Shown here: piece by piece, positions 11,974 to 21,288 of the stretch
How the letters are laid out: the number at the start of each line of letters is the position of its first letter
Numbering within the stretch: position 1 is the first letter of the stretch
Assembly: GCA_002391275.1 (NCBI GenBank)
Contig: DGSC01000051.1
Span: 1 to 30,748, forward strand
Reading direction: 5' to 3'
Source of the DNA: Prevotellaceae bacterium UBA4372
GTDB lineage: Bacteria > Bacteroidota > Bacteroidia > Bacteroidales > Bacteroidaceae
Length of the DNA stretch: 30,748 nt
The notes under the pieces: model-generated
Seen by the model: the letters and a program-made list of their open reading frames with translations, nothing else
Databases searched by the model: none
Told to the model about the DNA's origin: nothing
Made by a program: the position numbers and the translations under genes

Positions 11974-14835
11974 CTATCTGTTGCATAGCAGACGGTAGTC
12001 ACAATAGCGACAATGGTCAACATTGCCACACTGCCTAAATGGTATGGACGTGTCGAAGAGTTCTTTAACCAGCGACATTAGCCTTTCCTCAAACTGTTCA
12101 GACAAAGTTATATTCTCTTCCGCGAGCGGTTGATTTACATCGATGATTCGTTTTTTCGAAAGCTTCAGAGCAGGTGAATAGTTGCTTCCTCCAGACTTAT
12201 GCACAAAGAAGAGGTTGGGCTGAACAGGCTTGTTATGCAACTTTGAAATAATTGAAGCATAGAGGATTGTCTGGAAATAATAGTGCTCCTGTTGATCTGT
12301 ATCCGAGAACAACCGATCTATATCTACCACGCTTGTGGGTCGTCCACCTGTTTTATAGTCAACAACTCGTATCACACGTCCTCCTTCAGCCTCGGGCTCA
12401 TTTACTTCATCCAGGCGGTCAATGATACCTCCTGTGCGAATAAGCAAGTCGCGGTCACCTACCTTAATCTGAATATCGCGTGTCACTTCATACTCCAGCC
12501 CTAAGATATGTATAGGCGTCAACTGACGATCGTATCGCAGAAGCTGGTTAAGATAGGTAATGACCACTTGACGTGCAATAGTCAATATGCCGTCATACAC
12601 TTCTTTGCGGCCTTGGAAGAATTCTTCTTTGAAGGCTTGCGAAACAATGGCATCTATCCTCAATTGACCTTCAGCAAGCATCGTGTCGATGTCCTGTTGC
12701 CGAATGGATGGGCCATCATTCGTCAGCTCTTTGTACAACAACTCCGCCGCGCGGTGGAAAACATTGCCGAAAAGAACAGCATCCAGTCCGTCAGACGGGT
12801 CTGGATCGACCTTGAGGTTACAAATGTAGCGATAGTAGAACTGAAGAGGACACGTAGTATATCTGTTGAGGGCCGACGGGGAAAGGAAGCGATGCTTGCC
12901 ATCGGTAAGTCCTGTGTTATCGTAGCGGGCAATTAACGATTGTATGATTTCTTCCGACTTCTCGACGACAATTGGCATCGGTTGCACAGGTCTATTGTCT
13001 GCATTGAGCTGCAAATGAATAATATTCATATTCGTTTCAGCCTCCAATTGCCTGAGGAATCTGGAGATTTCATTTTGCCGAATACCTGAATTGCTCTCGT
13101 TGTAAACATAAGTTATTCGTTCGGCTCTCTGAAGCAAGCGATAGAAATAGTAGGCATAAACTGCAATCTTATGTCGCAAGGTGGTAAGACCAAACGCATC
13201 TCTTAAATGGTATGGAATGAAGCTGCTATCAGTTACATTCTTAGGCAGATAGCCTTCTCCGACGCTAAGCATAAGCACATGACGGAAATCAAGTGCCCTG
13301 GTTTCCAAGACACCCATCACCTGAAGCCCCACAGCCGGTTCGCCGTGGAAAGGAATAGTCTGTTGCTGAAGCACCGATCGCAATAGACGACTGAGCATCT
13401 GCTTGCCAACATTAAGCAATGACGTCTCACCGCTCATGAGATCGATTAGGCGGTTGAGGGTGGTATAAGTTTTGAAAATGGCTTCTGTTTCCAAGACATT
13501 GCCTTGAAGCCGACTGGCTAAAGCTGTCAACAACTGATTGAGAAACATCAACAATTCTATTCCGCTCTTGGCGTCGCTACGCCATTCATCAGCGAGCAGA
13601 CGGGCAAAAGGATGACTTTCTACAGCGCGCAATTGAGCACGATTGTAGCTGTGGTGAGCATCATCATAACCCTCGCTATGCAGTGATACGAACGCTTGAA
13701 CAAAACTATAGGTAGATGTTCCACTGAGAGGATAACCCATAGTGACATTGACCTCGCCTACCTCTGATGGCAAGCTATGGATGACAGGCTGCAACAAGAG
13801 TTCGTTGCAGAGCACTACGGCAGTCTGACTCTCTGTGAACCGTTCGCCCTCTGGTGCAAGTTCCGGCCGTGTAAGGTTTTCCTTCAACCACTTAGGGATG
13901 TAGCGTGCTTGTATGTTCTCGCTTGATGCCGCAGCAATTGTGACCACTTTCGGAGTCCTCAGATTCTTAAAACATTCGTCGGGCAGAGCATTGCCATAGC
14001 GCCGGATATTCTGTAGCACAAAGTAACCGGCTTCGTGTTCCTTGCCGTTTGGTGCAGCCTTGTAGTCAACATCATAATCCCAGAAGAACAAAGCCTGATG
14101 TCGACGTTGCAATTCGTCGAACAACGTTTGTTCTACATCATTCAGAACATTGAAACCTACGAACACATAACAATGGTCCGAATCTAAATGCAGCACGTCG
14201 GCATTTACATCTGAATCAACGGAAAATCGTGAGGCAATTATGCGTTCGGCCACATCGCGCTGCAATGCGCCTTCATACATGAGTCCCAAGGCTTGCATCT
14301 GGGAACGGAAATCGGAATAGATGTCGAACATGACATTCCATAGTTCCAGAAAACGTTCTTTCAACAAGCTGTTGTTCTCTATCGAAAAATCGCGAAAGAA
14401 CGACTTCAAAGCCTGCTCTTGCTCGGGAGTGAGATAATCGGCCCCGTCAAGTTCCTTAATATCGCGGATATTTGAAAACAATTGTCTGGCGTCAACCAAA
14501 TGTTTGTCTACATCGTCGAAGTCAGCCAGTAGGATTTCCCCCCATCCCCAAAACTGGTCAAGCGGCTGAGGGTCGGAAACGAACTTGACATACGAGTTGT
14601 ACAACCGGCAAACGGCCTCTACCCTATCCATGAGTGCGTAGGAAGAACAATCGACGAACATCTCTGAGATTGTCCTATAGTGTGGAGCCCAAACCGGTTG
14701 CGTCGACAATTGGGTCAATGCCTGATTCAAGAATAAGCTGGCACGTTTACCAGGAAAGACGACCGTAACGTTGTTGAGATTATTCCCGAACTTTTCGATA
14801 AGGGCAGCTGCCACATGCTCTAAAAATGTTGTCAT
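11974..14835 (-). CDS. AddB-like PD-(D/E)XK nuclease subunit with Fe-S staple
   Basis: A 953-residue protein forming the second subunit of a RecBCD/AddAB-type helicase-nuclease for double-strand-break processing. The C-terminal nuclease domain contains SALNRYTTCPLQFYYRYICN, then VIRVVDYKTGGRP with the catalytic D and K. It closes with C942, C945 and C951 in HCRYCDYRLLC, the CxxC-x5-C spacing that with the earlier CPLQF cysteine forms the 4Fe-4S staple of AddB. The N-terminal helicase-like part starts VVFPGKRASLFLNQAL, without a GxGKT Walker A, so it is probably inactive as an ATPase. I chose the ATG at 14835 over a TTG at 14844. It begins 20 nt after the addA-like stop, so the two are co-transcribed. 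Confidence 0.9.
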   Translation of the reverse strand: MTTFLEHVAAALIEKFGNNLNNVTVVFPGKRASLFLNQALTQLSTQPVWAPHYRTISEMFVDCSSYALMDRVEAVCRLYNSYVKFVSDPQPLDQFWGWGEILLADFDDVDKHLVDARQLFSNIRDIKELDGADYLTPEQEQALKSFFRDFSIENNSLLKERFLELWNVMFDIYSDFRSQMQALGLMYEGALQRDVAERIIASRFSVDSDVNADVLHLDSDHCYVFVGFNVLNDVEQTLFDELQRRHQALFFWDYDVDYKAAPNGKEHEAGYFVLQNIRRYGNALPDECFKNLRTPKVVTIAAASSENIQARYIPKWLKENLTRPELAPEGERFTESQTAVVLCNELLLQPVIHSLPSEVGEVNVTMGYPLSGTSTYSFVQAFVSLHSEGYDDAHHSYNRAQLRAVESHPFARLLADEWRSDAKSGIELLMFLNQLLTALASRLQGNVLETEAIFKTYTTLNRLIDLMSGETSLLNVGKQMLSRLLRSVLQQQTIPFHGEPAVGLQVMGVLETRALDFRHVLMLSVGEGYLPKNVTDSSFIPYHLRDAFGLTTLRHKIAVYAYYFYRLLQRAERITYVYNESNSGIRQNEISRFLRQLEAETNMNIIHLQLNADNRPVQPMPIVVEKSEEIIQSLIARYDNTGLTDGKHRFLSPSALNRYTTCPLQFYYRYICNLKVDPDPSDGLDAVLFGNVFHRAAELLYKELTNDGPSIRQQDIDTMLAEGQLRIDAIVSQAFKEEFFQGRKEVYDGILTIARQVVITYLNQLLRYDRQLTPIHILGLEYEVTRDIQIKVGDRDLLIRTGGIIDRLDEVNEPEAEGGRVIRVVDYKTGGRPTSVVDIDRLFSDTDQQEHYYFQTILYASIISKLHNKPVQPNLFFVHKSGGSNYSPALKLSKKRIIDVNQPLAEENITLSEQFEERLMSLVKELFDTSIPFRQCGNVDHCRYCDYRLLCNR

Positions 14836-14855
14836 AAAACTCAAGATACTGATGA

Positions 14856-17800
14856 TTAATTGGAGAAGAAGTCAAAATTCAACTGTTGATCGTCCTCTCG
14901 CTTGGGACCTTTTTCATCCACTTTCCTAACCTTACCTTTGTAGACAAACCATAGATACCCCTCGACATGTGCAGCAGGATACATCTCTTGGAGCAACTGC
15001 ATATACGAGCGGACCTGGTCGTAATAGATTCCGCGCTCACCACCAAACTTGTAATCAACGACTACCACACGGCGGGCATCTTCACTTACCATGACACGGT
15101 CGGGCCGATGATTTAAGAAGCCTGCGTTATCATCCGTGCGGTTGAGGATGGCACATTCATTGAACAGATGCCATGCTCCACTGAACCATTCTCTGACGAG
15201 CGGATTGTCGAGACCGCGGGCAAGCCAGTTTTCTATATCCTTGCGACTTACGCTCACATAAGATCCATCAAAAGAAGTACGCGTAATCACGCCTTCTTGC
15301 TCAAGACCATCCAAAACGCGCGACATGTCGTCTCGAGTTCGCATGTTCTTGAGGACACTATGCAATAAATTGCCCAGCTCTATATATTGATGCTGTAGAG
15401 CACGCTCACTCGAAGCGGCTTCATCATCCGACAGAAGACTTTCAATAAATTGTTCCGACCTGTTGCTCTGGTAGAATTTGGCTGAAAGTTCATAACTGCT
15501 AAAAGCCACATCTTCTTGGAGCCTGGTTTGTTGCATGCGATTGTCTTTTTTTTCCTCTGATGATTTTATCTCTACTACAGGTTCTCCTATACAATCGCCG
15601 TCAGGAAATAGATGTGCCACAAGGTCGCCTACGGTAGGCATTGACTTTGTAAGTTGATCATCATTGCCGCAAGACCATACATATAAATTAGAACGCGCGC
15701 GCGTGAAAGCTACATAAAGTGTATTAAGTTCATCTAAGCGCGTATTTAGATGTTCGATGGCATAATCTCTCGCAAACACCGACTTGGCTGCTATAGCGGA
15801 AGGAGTGATGGGTACAAGTCCGAACTTAGAATAAGGTTCTTCATCCGGCTCGCACCAAATGAGGTCATTATAGTTGTCGCCTTCAAGCTTCCATGCACAA
15901 AAAGGAATGAACACGGTGTGGAACTCCATTCCTTTTGATTTGTGTATTGTAAGTATGCGAATACCCTCGACAGACGAAGCCGCAATGGATTGAGTGGCAA
16001 GACGTTCGTCCCAATAGCGCAGGAACGAAGAGATGTCGGCTGAATCATTTCGGAGATAATCTTGCAGCGCATCCATGAATGCAGCCAAATAAGCTTCCTG
16101 ACCTTGTTGGGCTCCAAGATCGAAATGCCCAATGAGATACTCGACAAGTTCGTAAAGGGGCTTACAGAGCAACTGGTCGTATGCTTCCGAAGAAAATGGG
16201 AATTTGTCGGGGAAATGTAATTTCAGATAGAAATGCGACACTGTATCGTTGGCATCAAGCAAACAACGTAGAGTACAGATAATTGTCTGTATAGCGTGAC
16301 TCGAAGCAAAGAGGAAGGCTTCATCACTGACAATGGGAGGTAAATCGGCATTAGAGGCAAAGGCATCAACGATAATTCGAGATTCACGATTATTACGGAC
16401 AAGAATTGTCATCTCGCTGTATGGCAGTCCCTTATCATGAAGTATTTGAACTTGTTCTATAAGGTCGGCGACCACTTCTTCACGCCATTCTTCTTTGCGT
16501 TGATAGTCCTTGCTGTCTTTAAGCTGAAGCCTTACATAGCCTGTTTGAGGCCTATTGGATGGAACAAATTGATGTACGTCTGAATATGCTTGAGAGAATG
16601 TGAAATCAACACCGTTGATCGCGGTATCTCCGGCAAACAAGATATCCATTTCCTTACAGGCCCTTTCGAAGAAATCATTGTTAAAATCAACGACATTACG
16701 AAGACTTCTGTAATTCATGTCGAGTTGGCGTATCTCTGGAGCAGGCTTAATCTCGTTTTCTATATGGCCCAACATGCGCCAGTCGCCACCCCTGAAACGA
16801 TAAATACTTTGCTTTACATCGCCGACAATCAAGTTGTTTCCGCCCTTGGCTATGGTTTCGAGCAACAAAGCCTTAAAGTTTAGCCATTGAAGTCGGGAGG
16901 TATCCTGAAATTCATCTATGATGACGTTGTGCAGCAATGCGCCTATCTTTTCGAAAATGAATGGTGCATCGCTTTCGCCGATCATCATATTGAGTAAGAT
17001 TGGCGTCTTGGCCAGATTGAAACGGTTGGTCTCTCCATTCAAACGTGCCACTTCTTCGTCGATATTGCCCAAGAGGCGAAGCTTTTTCAAATGAGCTTTC
17101 ACCAGATTTACGCTGTTGGCTATGCATTGCAGCCTGGCATAATTTTCCAATGTCTCAGCAAGAAGACCGGACACGTCATCAGCCACGGCTATGAGTTCTG
17201 GACGTTTCTTCTGATTTTCCTTGGTGACAAGCGTCAAAGGGTCGAAAGACCACGTCTGCAGGCGCGCCGAGATATTAATTTTCAGGTCGCAAGCGCATAG
17301 CTTATCGGCAAAGGTCATAAGATCCTTGCCGTAAGAAAAATCAGTGAAAGTCACTCCACGTGCTTCAAGCAACTCATATATCCCATGCCCTAAGCCCTGC
17401 AGGGCAGGTCCAATGACTTCGGCTTGTTCATTCAACTCATGAAGCAGTGAGCGCAAAAGCTCTTCGTTGGCTAATACTTTGCGAAGCTTTTCTCCTCGCA
17501 AAAGATAGGTTTCATCGAAAATTGCGCGGCCGAAATGTTTTATTTGCCTGGTGACATCCCATCGCTGGTTATCCTCTATTTGGTCGCGTACCAGACTCAT
17601 CATCCAATCAAGAAGGACCGGATCGTCTTGCAAGCGAGATACAATGCGATCAACGGCACGAGAGAGCACTTCCGTATCGCTGATTTCAACCTGTAAATTA
17701 GCCGCCAGTCCCAATTCATGGGCTAAGCCTCTGAGAATAGACTGGAAGAAAGAATCTATCGTTTGTACACGAAAGCGATTGTAGTCGTGCAGGATGGAAT

Positions 17801-18107
17801 GCAAGGCTTCGCGGCAACGAGAACGAATTTGCTCGTCGGAAAGCACTTCGCCCCCATCTGCCATCAGGCTGTCGCGAAGGGCTTCCATGTAGTTTTCGCT
17901 TGATGGAAGAGCGTTACCGATACCATAAAGCTGGGAGATGATACGATCTTTCATCTCCCCTGTAGCTTTATTAGTAAACGTTACGGCAAGGATTCTGGAG
18001 TACTCAGCTGGAGCTTGGGCAGTTACCAATAACTTAATGTAGTGAACTGCCAATGTGAATGTCTTGCCTGAGCCCGCAGAAGCTTTATAAACCAGAAATG
18101 AAGACAT
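14856..18107 (-). CDS. AddA-like UvrD-family helicase/nuclease
   Basis: A 1083-residue superfamily 1 helicase, the motor subunit of the AddAB-type break-repair enzyme. Visible motifs are Walker A YKASAGSGKTFTLAV (GSGKT at 12-16), LAVTFTNKATGEMKDRI (motif Ia), DEFQDTSRLQW (Walker B), VGDVKQSIYRFRGGD (motif III), ILTIHKSKGMEFHTVFIP (motif V) and LYVAFTRARSNLYVW (motif VI). The C-terminus carries a second PD-(D/E)XK nuclease core, HRPDRVMVSEDARRVVVVDY followed by KFGG. Helicase and nuclease together with the Fe-S partner downstream define the AddAB architecture. The start codon lies 3 nt beyond the ugd stop, so all three genes form one tight transcription unit. Confidence 0.92.
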   Translation of the reverse strand: MSSFLVYKASAGSGKTFTLAVHYIKLLVTAQAPAEYSRILAVTFTNKATGEMKDRIISQLYGIGNALPSSENYMEALRDSLMADGGEVLSDEQIRSRCREALHSILHDYNRFRVQTIDSFFQSILRGLAHELGLAANLQVEISDTEVLSRAVDRIVSRLQDDPVLLDWMMSLVRDQIEDNQRWDVTRQIKHFGRAIFDETYLLRGEKLRKVLANEELLRSLLHELNEQAEVIGPALQGLGHGIYELLEARGVTFTDFSYGKDLMTFADKLCACDLKINISARLQTWSFDPLTLVTKENQKKRPELIAVADDVSGLLAETLENYARLQCIANSVNLVKAHLKKLRLLGNIDEEVARLNGETNRFNLAKTPILLNMMIGESDAPFIFEKIGALLHNVIIDEFQDTSRLQWLNFKALLLETIAKGGNNLIVGDVKQSIYRFRGGDWRMLGHIENEIKPAPEIRQLDMNYRSLRNVVDFNNDFFERACKEMDILFAGDTAINGVDFTFSQAYSDVHQFVPSNRPQTGYVRLQLKDSKDYQRKEEWREEVVADLIEQVQILHDKGLPYSEMTILVRNNRESRIIVDAFASNADLPPIVSDEAFLFASSHAIQTIICTLRCLLDANDTVSHFYLKLHFPDKFPFSSEAYDQLLCKPLYELVEYLIGHFDLGAQQGQEAYLAAFMDALQDYLRNDSADISSFLRYWDERLATQSIAASSVEGIRILTIHKSKGMEFHTVFIPFCAWKLEGDNYNDLIWCEPDEEPYSKFGLVPITPSAIAAKSVFARDYAIEHLNTRLDELNTLYVAFTRARSNLYVWSCGNDDQLTKSMPTVGDLVAHLFPDGDCIGEPVVEIKSSEEKKDNRMQQTRLQEDVAFSSYELSAKFYQSNRSEQFIESLLSDDEAASSERALQHQYIELGNLLHSVLKNMRTRDDMSRVLDGLEQEGVITRTSFDGSYVSVSRKDIENWLARGLDNPLVREWFSGAWHLFNECAILNRTDDNAGFLNHRPDRVMVSEDARRVVVVDYKFGGERGIYYDQVRSYMQLLQEMYPAAHVEGYLWFVYKGKVRKVDEKGPKREDDQQLNFDFFSN

Positions 18108-18110
18108 GGA

Positions 18111-19424
18111 TTATTTGCCTATACAATAGTATTCGAATCCAGCTTGTTCCAACTCAGCCTTATCATAGATATTGCGGCCGTCAATGACTAACGGATGTTT
18201 CATCGTACGCTTGACAACATCCCATGACGGCAAGCGGAATTGTTTCCACTCTGTAACAAGCAACAAGGCATCTGCATCGACAAGGGCATCATAAGGATCG
18301 CAAGCATAGTAGACCGCATCACCGATGCGACGACGACACTCATCAATGGCAACAGGATCAAAGACACGTACCTTGCAGCCTGAATCCATAAGGCGCTGGA
18401 TGAGTACAAGAGATGGAGCTTCACGCATGTCGTCGGTTTCTGGTTTGAAAGCCAGGCCCCAAAGAGCTATCGTGCGGCCGGAAAGCGACGAACCGAGTGC
18501 TTTCTGCAACTTATCGAAAAGGATGCCCTTCTGATATTCGTTGACCATCTCTACAGCTTCGAGAACTCGCATGGTGTAGCCGTGTTGGGAAGCCGTACGC
18601 ACCAGCGCCTTCACATCCTTGGGGAAACAAGAACCTCCGTAGCCACAACCGGCATACAGGAACTTACGGCCGATTCGCGTGTCAGAACCTATTCCGGCAC
18701 GAACCATATTCACGTCTGCGCCAACAAGTTCACAAAGGTTGGCTATATCATTCATAAAAGAGATACGAGTAGCCAACATGGAATTGGCGGCATACTTTGT
18801 CATCTCTGCAGAAGGAATATCCATGAATATGACACGGAAGTTCTGAATGAGGAAAGGCTTGTACAAGCGTGTCATCAATTCACGCGCCCGCTCGCTCTCG
18901 GTACCTACCACAACACGGTCGGGGCTCATGAAATCGTGAACAGCACTACCCTCTTTAAGAAATTCAGGATTGGAGGCGACGTCAAAATCTATCTCTACGC
19001 CACGTTTTTCCAATTCTTGACGGATTGCGGTCTTCACTTTCTCGGCCGTGCCAACCGGAACTGTGCTCTTGGTGACCACAAGCTTGTAGTCGTTCATGTT
19101 CTGCCCGATAGTTCGAGCCACCTGAAGGACATACTGCAAATCGGCAGATCCATCCTCATCAGGAGGTGTGCCTACAGCTGAGAAAATCACTTCAACATCA
19201 TCGAGGCAAGTGCGAAGATCGGTCGTGAAATGCAAACGGCCTGAAGCTTGATTGCGAAGAACCATCTCTTTTAAACCAGGTTCATAGATGGGTATGTCAC
19301 CTTTCTCTAACCTGCTAATCTTCGTCTCATCAACGTCTACACATGTCACGTTTACGCCTATCTCTGCGAAACAAGTACCAGTTACCAATCCAACATAACC
19401 GGTGCCTACAACTGCTATATTCAT
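18111..19424 (-). CDS. ugd: UDP-glucose 6-dehydrogenase
   Basis: A 437-residue cytoplasmic enzyme that oxidises UDP-glucose twice with NAD+ to UDP-glucuronate, a precursor for surface polysaccharide. The N-terminus has the NAD motif NIAVVGTGYVGLVTGTCFAE. The active-site segment YAGCGYGGSCFPKDVKAL contains the catalytic Cys in GGSCFPKD. Lys and Asn of the central domain are also recognisable (VASNPEFLKEGSAVHDF). Length is normal. The start at 19424 gives the conserved N-terminus, while a start at 19496 would add 24 unrelated residues. It is the first gene before addA and addB, an unexpected partner for DNA repair genes. It is divergent from the HU/SPOR gene. Confidence 0.95.
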   Translation of the reverse strand: MNIAVVGTGYVGLVTGTCFAEIGVNVTCVDVDETKISRLEKGDIPIYEPGLKEMVLRNQASGRLHFTTDLRTCLDDVEVIFSAVGTPPDEDGSADLQYVLQVARTIGQNMNDYKLVVTKSTVPVGTAEKVKTAIRQELEKRGVEIDFDVASNPEFLKEGSAVHDFMSPDRVVVGTESERARELMTRLYKPFLIQNFRVIFMDIPSAEMTKYAANSMLATRISFMNDIANLCELVGADVNMVRAGIGSDTRIGRKFLYAGCGYGGSCFPKDVKALVRTASQHGYTMRVLEAVEMVNEYQKGILFDKLQKALGSSLSGRTIALWGLAFKPETDDMREAPSLVLIQRLMDSGCKVRVFDPVAIDECRRRIGDAVYYACDPYDALVDADALLLVTEWKQFRLPSWDVVKRTMKHPLVIDGRNIYDKAELEQAGFEYYCIGK

Positions 19425-19457
19425 AGTCGATTTATAATACTTTGTTGTTAATTTCCG

Positions 19458-19465
19458 CAAAAGTA
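19458..19465 (-). promoter_or_regulatory. Possible -7 box for ugd-addA-addB
   Basis: Minus-strand TACTTTTG matches TAnnTTTG about 34 bases before the ugd ATG. No clear TTTG is visible 19-21 nt upstream. Confidence 0.4.
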
Positions 19466-19549
19466 CACTTTTTGAAGAACATATAAAAAATATCATTGAA
19501 AATATTAATTTTTTTGTGTAAATTATGAGGTCATATCAACGAAAGTATT

Positions 19550-19557
19550 TACCTTTG
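19550..19557 (+). promoter_or_regulatory. -7 box directly before the HU/SPOR gene
   Basis: TACCTTTG fits the -7 consensus, and the ATG at 19563 follows five bases later, so the transcript would be leaderless or nearly so. A -33 TTTG at normal spacing is not seen. Confidence 0.45.
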
Positions 19558-19562
19558 CCCCT

Positions 19563-20582
19563 ATGAATGCACTTTACCAACACATTGAATACTTGCTTTT
19601 GCACCACGATTGCGTTATTGTTCCCCACTTCGGAGGCTTCGTGGCGCAAGAAAGACCAGCAAGATACGTAGAGACGGAAGCTCTTTTCTTTCCGCCTGTT
19701 CGACTTGTTCGTTTTAACCCTGATCTTACTATCGGCGATGGTCTTCTGCTGAATCATGTATGTTCGGCCTATCAATATAATGAGAGCGAGGGCAAACGCG
19801 CCATTCAATCAATGGTGCTGCAGCTGCGTAGCCAATTGCTTGCCGACGGTTTCGTAGACTTCGGCTCCATAGGTATCTTCTCGCAGGATGAGGATGGCGA
19901 CATTCAGTTTTCTGCATGCCAAGCCGGAACGTTGACACCATCTTTTTATGGTTTCGACGCATTTTCGATGGCACGCTTGTCTGAAAAGCCACAAGGACGT
20001 CCCAAAAACAAGAGAAGGGTTGTTGGCTCCGACTCCGACGAGCACAAGTTCATCACCATCAAACTCAATCGCAAGACCTTGCGCAACTCCATAGCCGTGG
20101 CAGCGGTGTTGATGTTGATTGCTATCTTCGTCGTTCCCATGAATCTGCTACGCCGTCACAATGTTCAGATGGCTACTGTTGTTCCTTCAAAGACTCTGAC
20201 CATGAGCAAAGAGAACACAAGCAAGCAGGTGGCAAAGCACGACGAAGTAAAGGTAGAAATCAACAAACAAGAAGAGTTAACCCAACAACAACTTCAAGAA
20301 GCTCCAGCATCAGTAGCAAAACAAAAGCCGGAACTGGAGCAGACGTCTAAGACAGTCCAATATACTATTGTATTTGCCAGCAATGTCAAAAAAGACAATG
20401 CCGAACGCTACGCCGAAGAGCTCAGCAACAAAGGCATCGAAGACGTGAGGACATTAGATAACGGACGCACAGTGAGAGTTGTAGCAGGACATTTTGAGAA
20501 CAAATCTGACGCATACGAACTCATCAGAGAGCTGCATGCCATGGGTAGCGAATTCAACGACATCTGGGTTCTGGAACTATGA
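19563..20582 (+). CDS. CCDC81-type HU domain and SPOR domain membrane protein
   Basis: A 339-residue protein with three parts. Residues about 1-135 match the paired CCDC81-like HU domains of Bacteroidetes (HIEYLLLHHDCVIVPHFGGF, then FNPDLTIGDGLLLNHV and FVDFGSIGIFSQ). A membrane helix lies at about 175-196 (NSIAVAAVLMLIAIFVVPMN). After a Lys/Gln/Glu-rich linker, residues about 265-339 form a SPOR domain (QYTIVFASNVKKDNAERYAE). SPOR domains bind denuded peptidoglycan at division sites, so the protein may link a cytoplasmic HU-like module to the septal wall; this is inference. The start is fixed by the conserved N-terminus. Its stop overlaps the ATG of the FHA gene by ATGA, indicating translational coupling. 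Confidence 0.88.
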   Translation: MNALYQHIEYLLLHHDCVIVPHFGGFVAQERPARYVETEALFFPPVRLVRFNPDLTIGDGLLLNHVCSAYQYNESEGKRAIQSMVLQLRSQLLADGFVDFGSIGIFSQDEDGDIQFSACQAGTLTPSFYGFDAFSMARLSEKPQGRPKNKRRVVGSDSDEHKFITIKLNRKTLRNSIAVAAVLMLIAIFVVPMNLLRRHNVQMATVVPSKTLTMSKENTSKQVAKHDEVKVEINKQEELTQQQLQEAPASVAKQKPELEQTSKTVQYTIVFASNVKKDNAERYAEELSNKGIEDVRTLDNGRTVRVVAGHFENKSDAYELIRELHAMGSEFNDIWVLEL

Positions 20583-21193
20583 AACGTATTCGTTGCCCAA
20601 AATGTGACAGCTACATAACCTTCGATGAAACACGATATACCGAAGGACAGACTCTTGTTTTCGAATGTAACGAATGTCATCGCCAGTTTGGCATCCGTAT
20701 AGGTACATCCAAACTGCTGAACACCCGAAAGGACGAACGCCGCATAACGGATGACCAAGCCCTGCAAACAAACCTTGGAACGCCATATAGCAATGCCGAA
20801 ACGAATGATGACGAGCAACTTGACTGCGGGCACTTGGTGGTCATTGAAAACGTGTTCCACTTCAAGCAGACGCTGCCCCTAAGGCTCGGAGACAACGTTA
20901 TTGGCCGTTACGTCAGAGGGTCAAAGATTAATACCCCTATTGAAACCGTAGATCCCAGCGTTGATACTACACACTGCATTATAAATGTGAAACGCAACCG
21001 CCAAGGCGCTTTCATCTACACACTACGCGATGCAAGCACCGACGGCACTGGCACATTTGCTGCCAACGTTTTCCTTAATCCAAACGATCGCCTGCGCATC
21101 GACGATGGCACAATTATAACAATCGGAGCTACAACAATGATTCTTCGCGCTGCCGGTTGTGAAGATGAAGAAACAACAGCCGAGGAGAGATGA
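20579..21193 (+). CDS. Zinc-ribbon and FHA domain protein
   Basis: A 204-residue soluble protein. The N-terminus is a zinc ribbon (C6/C9 and C30/C33, MKRIRCPKCDSYITFDETRY then FECNECHRQFG). Residues about 95-195 form a forkhead-associated domain: LRLGDNVIGRYVRGSKINTP, a DTTHCIINV segment with the phosphothreonine-pocket His, and ASTDGTGTFAANVF where DGTG replaces the usual NGT. FHA domains read phosphothreonine, so a Ser/Thr kinase elsewhere may act on a partner. The gene overlaps the HU/SPOR gene by four bases, and the two are likely made together. The last codons and stop form the left arm of the terminator. Confidence 0.88.
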   Translation: MKRIRCPKCDSYITFDETRYTEGQTLVFECNECHRQFGIRIGTSKLLNTRKDERRITDDQALQTNLGTPYSNAETNDDEQLDCGHLVVIENVFHFKQTLPLRLGDNVIGRYVRGSKINTPIETVDPSVDTTHCIINVKRNRQGAFIYTLRDASTDGTGTFAANVFLNPNDRLRIDDGTIITIGATTMILRAAGCEDEETTAEER

Positions 21194-21220
21194 CCGACAT
21201 CATCTCTCCTCGGCTGTTTT
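21174..21220 (+). terminator. Terminator overlapping the 3' end of the FHA gene
   Basis: AACAGCCGAGGAGAGATGA pairs perfectly with TCATCTCTCCTCGGCTGTT (19 bp), followed by a short T-rich run. The left arm includes the last five sense codons and the TGA stop. Confidence 0.9.
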
Positions 21221-21250
21221 GTTCATATAGAATCCAATATTTGCTGGAAC

Positions 21251-21286
21251 GAGAGGGACAGGTCTAATCCCTCTCTTTATTATTTT
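21251..21286 (+). terminator. Second terminator-like hairpin next to element copy B
   Basis: GAGAGGGA (21251-21258) pairs perfectly with TCCCTCTC (21268-21275), followed by TTTATTATTTT. It lies directly before the left edge of element copy B, an arrangement that parallels 8767-8806 near copy A. Confidence 0.6.
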
Positions 21287-21288
21287 AT

